Of a stretch of DNA of 64,000 bases, positions 19,164-27,084 are shown one piece after another. Position 1 is the first letter of the stretch. Every line of letters starts with the position of its first letter. The notes beneath the pieces are model-generated. The model was given only the letters and a program-made list of their open reading frames with translations, was not told the DNA's origin and did no database searches. This DNA is from Nocardia farcinica (GTDB taxonomy: Bacteria; Actinomycetota; Actinomycetes; Mycobacteriales; Mycobacteriaceae): positions 2,542,001 through 2,606,000 of the forward strand of contig NZ_LN868938.1 of NCBI RefSeq assembly GCF_001182745.1, written 5' to 3'. The position numbers and the translations under genes were made by a program.

Positions 19164-19229
19164 TCCGCCCCCGCGTTGATCTCGGCCTGCTCGACACCGT
19201 GCTGATCGCCCTTGCCGTTCACCGCCTCG
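19164..19229 (-). pseudogene. Inverted fragment of the PPE/WXG100-like gene, unit 3
   Basis: On the minus strand this 66-base segment encodes EAVNGKGDQHGVEQAEINAG and then AD. It differs from the intact gene (20665-20730) by about three bases, that is about 95% identical. It is in inverted orientation relative to the array. A short forward match (GTGGACGCATC at 19138-19148, also at 20643-20653) lies just left, so a local inversion inside a former full copy is the simplest explanation. Confidence 0.75.
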
Positions 19230-19440
19230 GCCACCCCGGCAACGAAGCCTCGGGCGTACCCGGGCCCGCCCCCGCCCCGCGAACCCGGACCACACGCCTC
19301 ATCCACCCACTTGCTGCGCCGTTCCGGTGGAACCGATCGACCGTCCAGCGCGTCCTATAGTTACGCCGAGAGTTAGGCCGACAGTCCCGACGCCGCCAGG
19401 GGGAACCATGCGAATCGCCGTAGTCCTACGCGCCATCGTC
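19229..19440 (+). repeat. Promoter-leader repeat R4 of the lipoprotein array
   Basis: The fourth copy. Its left part differs somewhat (GGCCACCCCGGCAACGAAGC), but the promoter boxes, the 50-base leader and the signal-peptide codons match R3 almost completely. Confidence 0.8.
19329..19354 (+). promoter_or_regulatory. ECF-type promoter (SigM-like), array copy 4
   Basis: GGAACC at 19329-19334, 16 bases, CGTC at 19351-19354, then CTATAGTT. This copy drives the only unit that still has all genes through the EspG-like gene. Confidence 0.6.
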
Positions 19441-19944
19441 GCCGCCGTGGGGGTTGTGGTGGTGGTGGGGTGCGGATCCACGGTGGACGGCGCACCGACG
19501 ACCACCGGCATGGAAACAGGCGACGTGGCGTTCAATCCGTGCACGGACCTCTCCGGTGAGGTCTTGACGGCAACCGGCGTCGACCCGAACACAAAGCACG
19601 TGACTACCGACCCCGCCGGGGCGTCCGCATGGCGTATCTGCTCCTGGGATGCGATATCGCTTCCGTACATGCTGGTCGTCGCCTCCAGCACGCACACGGT
19701 CGACGAGCTCCGCTCGAACCCGAAGGAGACCGGGTTGCGAGACGTCACCATCGGCACGCGCACCGGCGTCGTCCACCACGACGTGACCGATCCGGAAGTC
19801 GAAGTCTGCCGGGTCGCGCTACCCGCGCAGCAAGGGATGTTCGTCATCAGCGCCGCCTGGCGGGCTTCGCAGCCGATCACCGCAGACCGGTGCGACCTCG
19901 CCGTCAAACACGCACGGGACCTCAACGATCACCTGCCGAAATGA
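19408..19944 (+). CDS. DUF3558 lipoprotein, array copy 4
   Basis: 178 residues with signal peptide MRIAVVLRAIVAAVGVV and lipobox VVGC (Cys-22). The mature part keeps FNPCTDLSGEVLTATGVDP, WRICSWDAISLPYML, VCRVALPAQQGMFV and ADRCDLAVKHARDLNDHLP. By eye its C-terminal half resembles copy 1 more than copies 2 and 3. It leads the complete unit: helical protein, PPE-like protein and EspG-like protein follow with 49-base, overlapping and overlapping spacing. Confidence 0.9.
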   Translation: MRIAVVLRAIVAAVGVVVVVGCGSTVDGAPTTTGMETGDVAFNPCTDLSGEVLTATGVDPNTKHVTTDPAGASAWRICSWDAISLPYMLVVASSTHTVDELRSNPKETGLRDVTIGTRTGVVHHDVTDPEVEVCRVALPAQQGMFVISAAWRASQPITADRCDLAVKHARDLNDHLPK

Positions 19945-19993
19945 TGCCGTACGGATCACGGCCCGGTGGCACAGCGCTTTGAACGGGGGACCC

Positions 19994-20398
19994 ATGTCCG
20001 ATGACCCACAGAACCAGATGCGTCAGTGGCAGCAGTTGAAAGAACAGGCGGTCCACGGCGGACTCCAGATGGACGGAGCCATAGGCGGGGCGTTGCTGCA
20101 GCGATGCGAAACTCTTCTCTTGGAGCTGGACGTGCTGAAGCAACAGGCGGGAGATCTCGCCTACCTTTCGGGATACGGTGGCCTTCCCTCGGCGCTCGAC
20201 TTGCAGAACAAGTTCCAGGCGAAGGCCAGTGGCGGTGCCCCCCATGATCCGAACGACTCCGCTGTCGCCCGGCTCCAGCAGCACATCGAAGTCGTCAAGC
20301 TCATGAGGGATACCTACTCCGCCGCGATCGGGCAACTCCAACAGACCGATCAATCCGCGGCAAGTCGAATGAATGCGCACACCGAGGGGGTCGGCTGA
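19994..20398 (+). CDS. Small helical protein of the ESX-type locus, copy 2
   Basis: 134 residues, the same length as copy 1. The ATG at 19994 after GGGGGA is preferred over an upstream TTG at 19979. It shares LKEQAVHGGLQMD, AYLSGYGGLPSALDL and LMRDTYSAAIGQLQQTDQSA with copy 1. It has no signal peptide or membrane helix. It is translationally coupled to the PPE-like gene (TGATG overlap), which suggests equimolar production and perhaps a heterodimer, as for PE/PPE pairs; that is inference. Confidence 0.82.
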   Translation: MSDDPQNQMRQWQQLKEQAVHGGLQMDGAIGGALLQRCETLLLELDVLKQQAGDLAYLSGYGGLPSALDLQNKFQAKASGGAPHDPNDSAVARLQQHIEVVKLMRDTYSAAIGQLQQTDQSAASRMNAHTEGVG

Positions 20399-21783
20399 TG
20401 GTTGCCGGACTGGATGTGGTCAAGGTCGCGCTGACAGCAATGGGGCAGCCGCTGCTCGCCGCGGGTGTGGACGGGCATCAGAGGTCGGCGGAGAACAACG
20501 CCCGGGACGAGTCGTTGCGGGAGGACGGGGCGAAGTTCTGGGAGGGGGATCGGCAGCATATTCAGAACGAGTGGGGGCAGCTGTCGAGCCAGTACAACAA
20601 TCCGGCGCCGCAGGCGATCATCAACCCGGAGTCGTTCGAGACGTGGACGCATCAGCAGATCTGGGAGGCGTTGAACGGCAAGGGCGATCAGCGCGGTGTC
20701 GAGCAGGCCGAGATCAACGCGGGAGCGGACGGCTGGCGGCGGTTGTGCGAGCAGGCGACGCTCGCGATCGACACGTTCGAGAACGGGGTCGAGGAGGACA
20801 TCGAGCGGCTGTGGAAGGGCCGAGCCTCCAACGCCGCGATGGACGCCACCCTCTCCTATGCGAAGGATTTCCGTCAGCTCACTGTCGGGTTCCAGCAGGT
20901 CGCCAACGGCATCGACCTGATCCAGGGCTATCTCGACCAGGCGAAGCGGTCGGTGGCGCCGCCGGAGGAGGTGAGCTGGGTCGACGAGTTCCTCGGGCAC
21001 ATTCCCGGCAACGGGGTGTTGAAGCTGGGCCAGCATCGCGCGAACGAGGCGACCGCGCATGCGCAGGAGGTCATGAAGGTCTATCAGCAGGGCGCGGAGA
21101 CGGTCGACAAGCAGACGCCGATCCTGCCGGAGCCGACGAATCCGGTGAGCAATCCGGGTACGCCACCCGGTGGTGGCGGCAGTGGCACGCCGGGCGGGAA
21201 TCCCGGTGCCGGAACCCCCGGCACGAATCCGGCGGGCACGAATCCGAGCGGGAATCCGAACACCCCGGCGGCGCAGGATCCTTCGAGCCGGAACGATCCC
21301 ACCGCGGGCGACGACCCGGCCGACGACTCGCCGTACGAGGACCCGCAGGGTACGAATCCGCAGAGCAGCGAGCCGCAGAGTACAGTGCCGCAGAGCACGG
21401 TCCCCTCGGCCGCCCCGCCGGGCTCGTCGCTGTCGGATCCGTCGGGCAGGCCGAATTCGAGCACTCCGAGCCTCGGTTCGCCCGGTCTCGGAGCTCCCGG
21501 CCTCGGTTCGCCCGGCGCGACGCCGAGCCCGGGGTCGAGTGTGCCGGGTGCGAAGACCGCCCAGCCCACCGGCCTCGGCGCCGCGGCGACGCGCGCCGCC
21601 ACGGGTGCCGCCGGGCGCGCTGGCATGCCGGGTATGGGCGCGATGGGTGCGGGTGCGGGGCGCCGCGGCGACGAGGACGAGAGCGAACACAAGATCCCGG
21701 ACTACCTGGTGCAGGACCGCACCACCGAATTGCTGGGCGAGCAGCCGCGCGTCCTACCGCCGGGCGGGGTCATCGGCGGATGA
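20398..21783 (+). CDS. PPE/WXG100-like ESX substrate candidate with Pro/Ser/Gly-rich tail
   Basis: 461 residues. The first about 240 are helical, with a WXG-like turn (IERLWKGRASNAAMD) and a preceding helix AGADGWRRLCEQATLAIDTF. Residues about 243-420 are low-complexity Pro/Gly/Ser/Thr/Asn, typical of cell-surface or secreted tails. The end, HKIPDYLVQDRTTELLG plus PRVLPPGG, resembles a C-terminal block common in actinobacterial ESX-linked proteins and contains a YxxxD motif (YLVQD) of the kind that directs type VII secretion. There is no Sec signal. It is coupled by TGATG overlaps to both neighbours. It is the only intact copy of four. Confidence 0.75.
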   Translation: MVAGLDVVKVALTAMGQPLLAAGVDGHQRSAENNARDESLREDGAKFWEGDRQHIQNEWGQLSSQYNNPAPQAIINPESFETWTHQQIWEALNGKGDQRGVEQAEINAGADGWRRLCEQATLAIDTFENGVEEDIERLWKGRASNAAMDATLSYAKDFRQLTVGFQQVANGIDLIQGYLDQAKRSVAPPEEVSWVDEFLGHIPGNGVLKLGQHRANEATAHAQEVMKVYQQGAETVDKQTPILPEPTNPVSNPGTPPGGGGSGTPGGNPGAGTPGTNPAGTNPSGNPNTPAAQDPSSRNDPTAGDDPADDSPYEDPQGTNPQSSEPQSTVPQSTVPSAAPPGSSLSDPSGRPNSSTPSLGSPGLGAPGLGSPGATPSPGSSVPGAKTAQPTGLGAAATRAATGAAGRAGMPGMGAMGAGAGRRGDEDESEHKIPDYLVQDRTTELLGEQPRVLPPGGVIGG

Positions 21784-22544
21784 GCGAATTACGGTGGCAG
21801 CTGGACGGTCTCGCGTTCACGATCGCGCTGGAACTGCTGGGCCGCGACCGGCTGCCGTATCCGCTGAGTTACCGGCCGCCGTTCCTCGAGCATCGCGACG
21901 ACTATCGGCGGCTGCGCGCGCAGACGGCGCGGCGGCTGTCGGAGGTGTTCGACGAGCGGTTGCACCGGGCGTTGACGGTGCTGCTCGAACCGCAGGTCCG
22001 CATCGAGGTGCACGGGTTCGCGGGGCCGGATCTGCGGCAGGTGGTGCGGCTGCACGTCGGTATCGCCGATCAGGTCGCGACGGTGGCGGTGCAGCAACCG
22101 GGGCCGGATCGCGAGCACGGCCGTGACGTCGTGCTGACCATGTGTTACGCGCACACCGTGGCCACCGAGGTGGTCGCCCGGCTCCCGCGCAGCCGGGGCG
22201 GCGGGCACGCGCCGTTCACCGGGCGCCGCTCGGAGCTGGAACGACCGGTGTATTCGCGGCATCCGACGCGCCTGAACCCGGTGGAGGAGCTGAACCGCTT
22301 CTTCCGCAGGCCGCGCAGCAGCGCGGGCGAGATCACCGTCTACCCGGGCATCGCCTACGACGCCCGTCCCACCGACGACGGGCACGCCTTCATCTGGCTG
22401 GACTATCCCGACGACGGCCGCTACGTGCTGGTCAACCACAACGCCGACGACTTCTCGGTGACACCCGCGCCGGTGGCGGAGATCGTGCGCCAGGTGCAGC
22501 ATCGCATCGACACCGTGCAGCGGCTGCGCGCGCCCGCCTGGTGA
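21780..22544 (+). CDS. EspG-like ESX secretion-associated chaperone
   Basis: 254 residues, close to the usual EspG length. EspG proteins bind the tip of cognate PPE proteins in the cytosol and keep them soluble for the ESX machine. Features matching the family by eye: N-terminal LDGLAFTIALELLGRDRLPYPL, a central beta-rich part, a [30 protein letters not shown] segment, and the C-terminal strand DYPDDGRYVLVNHN followed by the final helix. The ATG overlaps the PPE-like stop by two bases. No ESX core genes (EccA-E, MycP) are in the window, so the cognate machine must be elsewhere. Confidence 0.8.
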   Translation: MSELRWQLDGLAFTIALELLGRDRLPYPLSYRPPFLEHRDDYRRLRAQTARRLSEVFDERLHRALTVLLEPQVRIEVHGFAGPDLRQVVRLHVGIADQVATVAVQQPGPDREHGRDVVLTMCYAHTVATEVVARLPRSRGGGHAPFTGRRSELERPVYSRHPTRLNPVEELNRFFRRPRSSAGEITVYPGIAYDARPTDDGHAFIWLDYPDDGRYVLVNHNADDFSVTPAPVAEIVRQVQHRIDTVQRLRAPAW

Positions 22545-22545
22545 C

Positions 22546-23190
22546 TCAGGTGTTCACCGGCCGGGTCTTGATGGCGTCGCGGGAGATGTAGACGTCGTAT
22601 TCGCCGGGGGTGGCGATGACGGCGTTGCCGTAGGCGGAGCGCACGAACGGGTCGGTCCACCAGGCGCCGTCGCGCATGTCCTCGAAGAAGTCGCGGTCCT
22701 CCCCGTCGAGGAAGATGTGGTTCTGGGTGGTGGCGACACCGTCGAGGCGCTGGCCGTAGAGCCGGGTCAACTTGTAGCCGGAATGGAAGCCCAGGGCGTT
22801 GACCCACGGTTCGAGTTCGACGATGTTGGCTTGCAGCACCCACAGATCGCCCTGGACCCGGAACGTCTCGCGGCGTTCGGGGGTGTCCTCGTCACCGTAG
22901 AGGGTGAGGTCGACCTCGAGCTGATGGTCTGCTCCGTCCACCGGTGTCACCACCGCGTGCGCGGCCTTGATCTCGCCGGTGAGTCCGAGGTAGGTCTGCA
23001 GGACGGTCGCGAACCACAGCAACAGCACCGCCACCACGAGCAGCACCAGCCCGCCTGCGCCGCGCGCAAGCAGCACGCGCGGGCCCACCGCGCGCACCTT
23101 CAGCACGGCCGAGATCACCATGGCCACCGCGACGAGGATCAGCAGGATCAACCCGATCTGCGCGATCCCGAAATCCACCGGGAAGTTCAT
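22546..23190 (-). CDS. Membrane-anchored protein of unknown function
   Basis: 214 residues with two N-terminal membrane helices (about 10-30 and 42-66), then a soluble domain of about 145 residues with TYLGLTGEIKAAHAVVTPVDG, VEPW-like and GYKLTRLYGQRLDGVATTQN segments. It resembles conserved 'cation/multidrug efflux membrane fusion'-annotated proteins I have seen in other genomes, but I cannot assign a function. It converges on the EspG-like gene with one base between stops and lies 98 bases downstream of nif3. Confidence 0.7.
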   Translation of the reverse strand: MNFPVDFGIAQIGLILLILVAVAMVISAVLKVRAVGPRVLLARGAGGLVLLVVAVLLLWFATVLQTYLGLTGEIKAAHAVVTPVDGADHQLEVDLTLYGDEDTPERRETFRVQGDLWVLQANIVELEPWVNALGFHSGYKLTRLYGQRLDGVATTQNHIFLDGEDRDFFEDMRDGAWWTDPFVRSAYGNAVIATPGEYDVYISRDAIKTRPVNT

Positions 23191-23289
23191 GGGCTAGTTG
23201 TACCCGCTTCGCGCAGGGGAATTCGGGCGAACCCGGCCGTGCTCCGCGCGCCTCGACGGACACGCCGGAACGAATCCCGGTGGGCGCGG

Positions 23290-24414
23290 TCAGCTTCCGG
23301 CGGCGAGGGTCCAGGGATCGGTGCGCAGCGTGGACACCCGGGTCTGCAGGTCGGGCAGCGCGGCACGGACGATCCCCTCGGCCTGCGCGCACCAGGGAAA
23401 TTCGGTGGCCCAGTGCGCGGCGTCGACCAGGGCGGGGCCGTGTGTGCGCAGGTGCTCGTCGGCGGGGTGGTGGCGCAGGTCGGCGGTGACGTAGGCGTCG
23501 ACACCGAGGCGGGTGACGGTGCCGAGGAAGGAGTCGCCGGCGCCGCCGCACACCGCGACCCGCTCGATCATCCGGTCCGGGTCACCGGCCGCCCGCACGC
23601 CCCACGCGGTCGGCGGCAGCGCCGCGGCGACGCGAGCGGTGAACGCGCGCAACGTCTCCGGTTCGGGCAGTGTGCCGACGCGGCCCAGGCCGACCCCGGA
23701 CGGGAGCGCGGCCCGCTCGCCGACGTGGAAGGCGGGCTCCTCGTACGGGTGCGCGGCGCGCAGGGCGGCGAGCACCGCGGCGCGGGCGCTCGGCGGGGCG
23801 ATGACCTCGACCCGGTCCTCCTCGACCCGCTGGAGTTCACCGAGCGTGCCGATCGCCGGATTCGCCCCCGCCACCGGGCGGAACTGGCCGAGCGCTTCGA
23901 CCCGCATCGCGCAGTCGCGATAGGCGCCGCTGCCACCCGCCCCCGCCGCGAACAGGGCGGCCAGCACGGCCTCGGTATGGGTGCGCGGCACCTGAACTGT
24001 CCAGTTGTCCACGGCGGTCGCCGGTTTCGGCTCCAGCGGGCCGGTGACGGCGAGTCCGAGCGCGTCGGCGAGCGCGTCGGAGACACCGGGATCGGCGGAG
24101 TCGGCGTTGGTGTGCGCGGTGAACAGGGCGCAGCCGGAACGGATCAGCCGGTGCAGCAGCGCACCTTTCGGGGTGTCCGCGGCGACGGTGTCGACGCCAC
24201 GCAGCAGCAGTGGATGGTGCACGACCAGGGCCTGCGCGCGCCAGTCGATCGCCTCGGCGACCACCTCGGCCGTCGCGTCGACCGCGAACAGCACCCGGGT
24301 GAGCGCGTCCTCGGGATCACCGCAGACCAGCCCGACCGCATCCCACGACTCGGCCAGCGTCGGCGGATACGCCGCATCCAGCACCGCGACGAGATCCGCC
24401 AGCCGCACCACCAT
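23290..24414 (-). CDS. Nif3-like dinuclear metal center protein (GTP cyclohydrolase I type 2 fold)
   Basis: 374 residues, the long Nif3 form with a PII-like insert (residues about 130-240), as in M. tuberculosis Rv2230c. Metal-site motifs: [23 protein letters not shown] with the paired His, [10 protein letters not shown], and near the C-terminus [17 protein letters not shown]. The protein forms a hexameric toroid in known structures; its reaction is unclear. The ATG at 24414 has a GGGAGGCG ribosome site. In mycobacteria it directly follows the cobC-type gene and precedes the zinc-ribbon gene; here the latter link is broken by the lipoprotein/ESX insertion. Confidence 0.92.
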   Translation of the reverse strand: MVVRLADLVAVLDAAYPPTLAESWDAVGLVCGDPEDALTRVLFAVDATAEVVAEAIDWRAQALVVHHPLLLRGVDTVAADTPKGALLHRLIRSGCALFTAHTNADSADPGVSDALADALGLAVTGPLEPKPATAVDNWTVQVPRTHTEAVLAALFAAGAGGSGAYRDCAMRVEALGQFRPVAGANPAIGTLGELQRVEEDRVEVIAPPSARAAVLAALRAAHPYEEPAFHVGERAALPSGVGLGRVGTLPEPETLRAFTARVAAALPPTAWGVRAAGDPDRMIERVAVCGGAGDSFLGTVTRLGVDAYVTADLRHHPADEHLRTHGPALVDAAHWATEFPWCAQAEGIVRAALPDLQTRVSTLRTDPWTLAAGS

Positions 24415-24616
24415 CACGCCTCCCTGTCCGTCACACCATCCGATCCAGTCTCGCATCCTCGACACGGACCGGACCGGCGCGTCGATGTGGACCGTGGACC
24501 GCCTGGTCGCCGGCGCCGGTCGCAACCCGCCCGGCACCGCCCTGGCCTCGCGCCGGGTCGCGGTCACCGAGAATCCGATCGCCAGGGTCAGCCCCCGGCG
24601 ATTCCGCGGCTCTCGC

Positions 24617-25654
24617 TCACACCCCCGCCGACCGCAACCCTTCGACCAGCCGGTCGACGTCGGCCGACCCGCGGACCGCGACGCGCAGGTGATCCGGGCC
24701 CAGCCCGGGGAAGGTGTCCGCGCGCCGGACGGCGATCCCCTGTTCGGCGAGATGTTTGCGGGCCAGTTCGCCGTCGGCCAGGCGCAGCAGCAGGAAGGGG
24801 CCGTGGGCCGGGGTGTGGACCTCGATCCCGAGGGCGGTCAGGCGCTCGACCATCGCCGCGCGTTCGTCGGCGATCTCCCGCGCGCGCTGCTCGGCTTCGG
24901 CGAGGGCGGCGGGTTCGGCGGTGGCGGTGACGGCCTCGAGTTGCAGGGTGCCCAGGGGCCAGTGCGGGCGGCCGTGGCCGAGGCGGGCGAGCAGATCGGG
25001 GTGCCCGAGGACGTAGCCGCAGCGCAACCCCGCGAGTGCCCACGTCTTGGTGAGACTGCGCAGGACCAGCACGTCGGGGACCGACCACCCGGCCAGTGAC
25101 TCCGGCTCGCCGGGGACGGCGTCGGCGAAGGCTTCGTCCACCACGACGAGGCGACCGGGCCTGCGCAGGGCGCGCAGGGTGTCGGCGAGGTGCAGCACCG
25201 AGGTCGGGTTGGTGGGGTTGCCGACGACCACGAGGTCGGCCGCGGCGGGGACGGCGGCGGGGTCGAGGGTGAAGGGCCGGTCGAGGACCACCCGGGTCAC
25301 CGGGACACCGGCCTGGCGCAGGGCCAGCTCGGGTTCGGTGAAGGACGGGTGGATGACCGCGGCCAGCCGGGGCGCCAGGCGGGGCAGCAGCGCGAAGCCT
25401 TCGGCGGCGCCGGCGAGCAGCAGCACTTCGGCGCTGTCGCGGCCGTGCCGGGCGGCGACCGCCGCGACGGCCGCGGCGTGGTCGGTCGCGGCGGGGTAGC
25501 GGCCGAGGTCGTCCAGGCGGGCGGCGAGGCGGGCGCGCAGCCACGGCGGCGGGGCGCTGCCCTGCACGTTCACCGCGAAATCGAGCATCCCCGGACGCGC
25601 GTCGACGTCGCCGTGGTGGCGCAGCATCGCGTGGTCGACTGTGTCGGAGGGCAC
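24617..25654 (-). CDS. cobC: PLP-dependent aminotransferase-fold enzyme, CobC type
   Basis: 345 residues of the class I/II aminotransferase fold, similar to M. tuberculosis Rv2231c. It probably acts as a threonine-phosphate decarboxylase making aminopropanol phosphate for cobalamin. Cofactor motifs: [22 protein letters not shown] with the Asp that pairs with the pyridine nitrogen, [20 protein letters not shown] with the Schiff-base Lys, and the C-terminal [19 protein letters not shown] with the carboxylate-binding Arg. It starts with GTG. It is divergent from ptpA, 44 bases away. A histidinol-phosphate aminotransferase role cannot be excluded by sequence alone. Confidence 0.85.
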   Translation of the reverse strand: MPSDTVDHAMLRHHGDVDARPGMLDFAVNVQGSAPPPWLRARLAARLDDLGRYPAATDHAAAVAAVAARHGRDSAEVLLLAGAAEGFALLPRLAPRLAAVIHPSFTEPELALRQAGVPVTRVVLDRPFTLDPAAVPAAADLVVVGNPTNPTSVLHLADTLRALRRPGRLVVVDEAFADAVPGEPESLAGWSVPDVLVLRSLTKTWALAGLRCGYVLGHPDLLARLGHGRPHWPLGTLQLEAVTATAEPAALAEAEQRAREIADERAAMVERLTALGIEVHTPAHGPFLLLRLADGELARKHLAEQGIAVRRADTFPGLGPDHLRVAVRGSADVDRLVEGLRSAGV

Positions 25655-25698
25655 GAGTCCCCACCCTACGTGGCGGGCCCGCCCGCTCGACGGCCAGA

Positions 25699-26199
25699 AT
25701 GGCTGTCGTGGGTGAGCTGCACATTTCGTTCGTCTGTACCGGCAACATCTGTCGTTCGCCGATGGCGGAGAAGATGGTCGCGCATCATCTGCGCCTGGCC
25801 GGGCTCGACGACCGGGTGCGGGTCTCCAGCGCGGGCACCACGGCCTGGCACGTCGGCAACGACGCCGACCCGCGCACGACCGCGACCCTGCACCGCTACG
25901 GCTACCCGGTCGGCCATGTCGCCGCCGTCGTCGGCCCCGATCACCGGGACGCCGATCTGCTGATCGCCCTGGACACCGGGCACGAGCGGGAGCTGGCCCG
26001 GCTGGGCGTGCCCGCCGAGCGGCGCAGGCTGCTGCGCAGTTTCGACCCGGACGCCGACGGCCCGGACGTGCCCGACCCCTACTACGGCGACGACGCCGAT
26101 TTCGAACTCGTCCGCGAGCAGATCGAAGCGGCCATTCCCGGCCTGCTCGACTGGGTGCGCGCCGCGCTCGGCGAACCCGTCGCGGAAGGCAGCCGCTGA
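25699..26199 (+). CDS. ptpA: Low-molecular-weight protein tyrosine phosphatase
   Basis: 166 residues. The active-site loop CTGNICRS gives the nucleophile Cys-13 and Arg-19, and VPDPYYGDDADFE carries the general-acid Asp, both typical of LMW-PTPs. It corresponds in position to M. tuberculosis PtpA (Rv2234), a secreted phosphatase that acts on host targets. The kinase gene ptkA that precedes it in M. tuberculosis is not present here. The start could be ATG 25699 or GTG 25708. It overlaps the SURF1 gene start by one base. Confidence 0.93.
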   Translation: MAVVGELHISFVCTGNICRSPMAEKMVAHHLRLAGLDDRVRVSSAGTTAWHVGNDADPRTTATLHRYGYPVGHVAAVVGPDHRDADLLIALDTGHERELARLGVPAERRRLLRSFDPDADGPDVPDPYYGDDADFELVREQIEAAIPGLLDWVRAALGEPVAEGSR

Positions 26200-27083
26200 T
26201 GCGGCGGCTGACCTTCCTGCTGCGGCCGAGCTGGGTGATCCTCGGCGTGGTCGTGGTGGCCTTCGCCTACCTGTGCTTCACCGTGCTCGCGCCCTGGCAG
26301 CTGGGCAAGAACACCGCGACCGAGGAACGCAACCAGCTCATCGCCGATTCCGTCCGCGCCGAACCGGTGGACGTCACCGGGGTGCTCGACGCCCCGGCCG
26401 ACACCCGGTCCGAGTGGCGGCGGGTGATCGCCACGGGCGGTTTCGTGCCGGAGTCGACGGTGCTGGTGCGGCTGCGTCATCTCGACGGCGCCCCCGGGTA
26501 CGCGGTGCTGGCGGCGTTCCGGCTCGACGACGGCCGCACGCTGCTGGTCGACCGCGGCCTGGTCGCGGCGGTCGACGGATCCCGCCCGCCGCAGGTGCCC
26601 GATCCGCCGACCGGGCCGCAGCGCCTGGAGGCGCGGGTGCGGTTGTCGGAGGGCGTGAGCGCGGAGCGGCCGCCGCTGGTGGAAGACGGCTACCGCCAGG
26701 TCTATTCGATCGACACCGCCCAGGCGGGCACCGTCATGGGACAGCAACTCACCCCGATTCCGGTGGGTGAGCGCGGGGGCTACCTGCAACTCTCGGAAGG
26801 CCAGCCGGGCGCGTTCGCCCCGACCCCGCTCCCCCAGCTCGACGCGGGGCCGTACCTGTCCTACGGGCTGCAGTGGCTGGCGTTCGGCATCATGGCGCCG
26901 CTCGGCCTGGGCTACTTCGTCTACGCGGAGCTGCGGGAACGGCGCAGGGAGAAGGCCGACGGCCAGCCACCGACCGCCGGCACCGGCACCGCCGAACCCG
27001 CGACCGGTCCGGCGGAATCCGCACCCGCCCCCGCGCCGAGCACCGAAGCCCGCCTGGCCGACCGCTACGGCCGCCAGCGCTGA
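26199..27083 (+). CDS. SURF1 family cytochrome oxidase assembly protein
   Basis: 294 residues with the typical two-helix layout: one helix near residues 12-32 (WVILGVVVVAFAYLCFTVLA) and one near 228-250 (YLSYGLQWLAFGIMAPLGLGY), with an extracytoplasmic domain between. The family motifs LAPWQLGKN and WRRVIATGGF ... VLVRLRHLDGAPGYAVLAAF, then VDRGLV, are clear. SURF1 helps insert haem a into cytochrome aa3 oxidase. A Pro/Ala-rich cytoplasmic tail ends the protein. The gene follows ptpA as in M. tuberculosis (Rv2235) and converges with the hydroxylase gene. Confidence 0.93.
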   Translation: MRRLTFLLRPSWVILGVVVVAFAYLCFTVLAPWQLGKNTATEERNQLIADSVRAEPVDVTGVLDAPADTRSEWRRVIATGGFVPESTVLVRLRHLDGAPGYAVLAAFRLDDGRTLLVDRGLVAAVDGSRPPQVPDPPTGPQRLEARVRLSEGVSAERPPLVEDGYRQVYSIDTAQAGTVMGQQLTPIPVGERGGYLQLSEGQPGAFAPTPLPQLDAGPYLSYGLQWLAFGIMAPLGLGYFVYAELRERRREKADGQPPTAGTGTAEPATGPAESAPAPAPSTEARLADRYGRQR

Positions 27084-27084
27084 C

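Noticed and set aside
16233..19440. CRISPR array
   Set aside because: The repeats are about 200 bp, contain promoters and start codons, and are separated by genes; spacing and size do not fit CRISPR.
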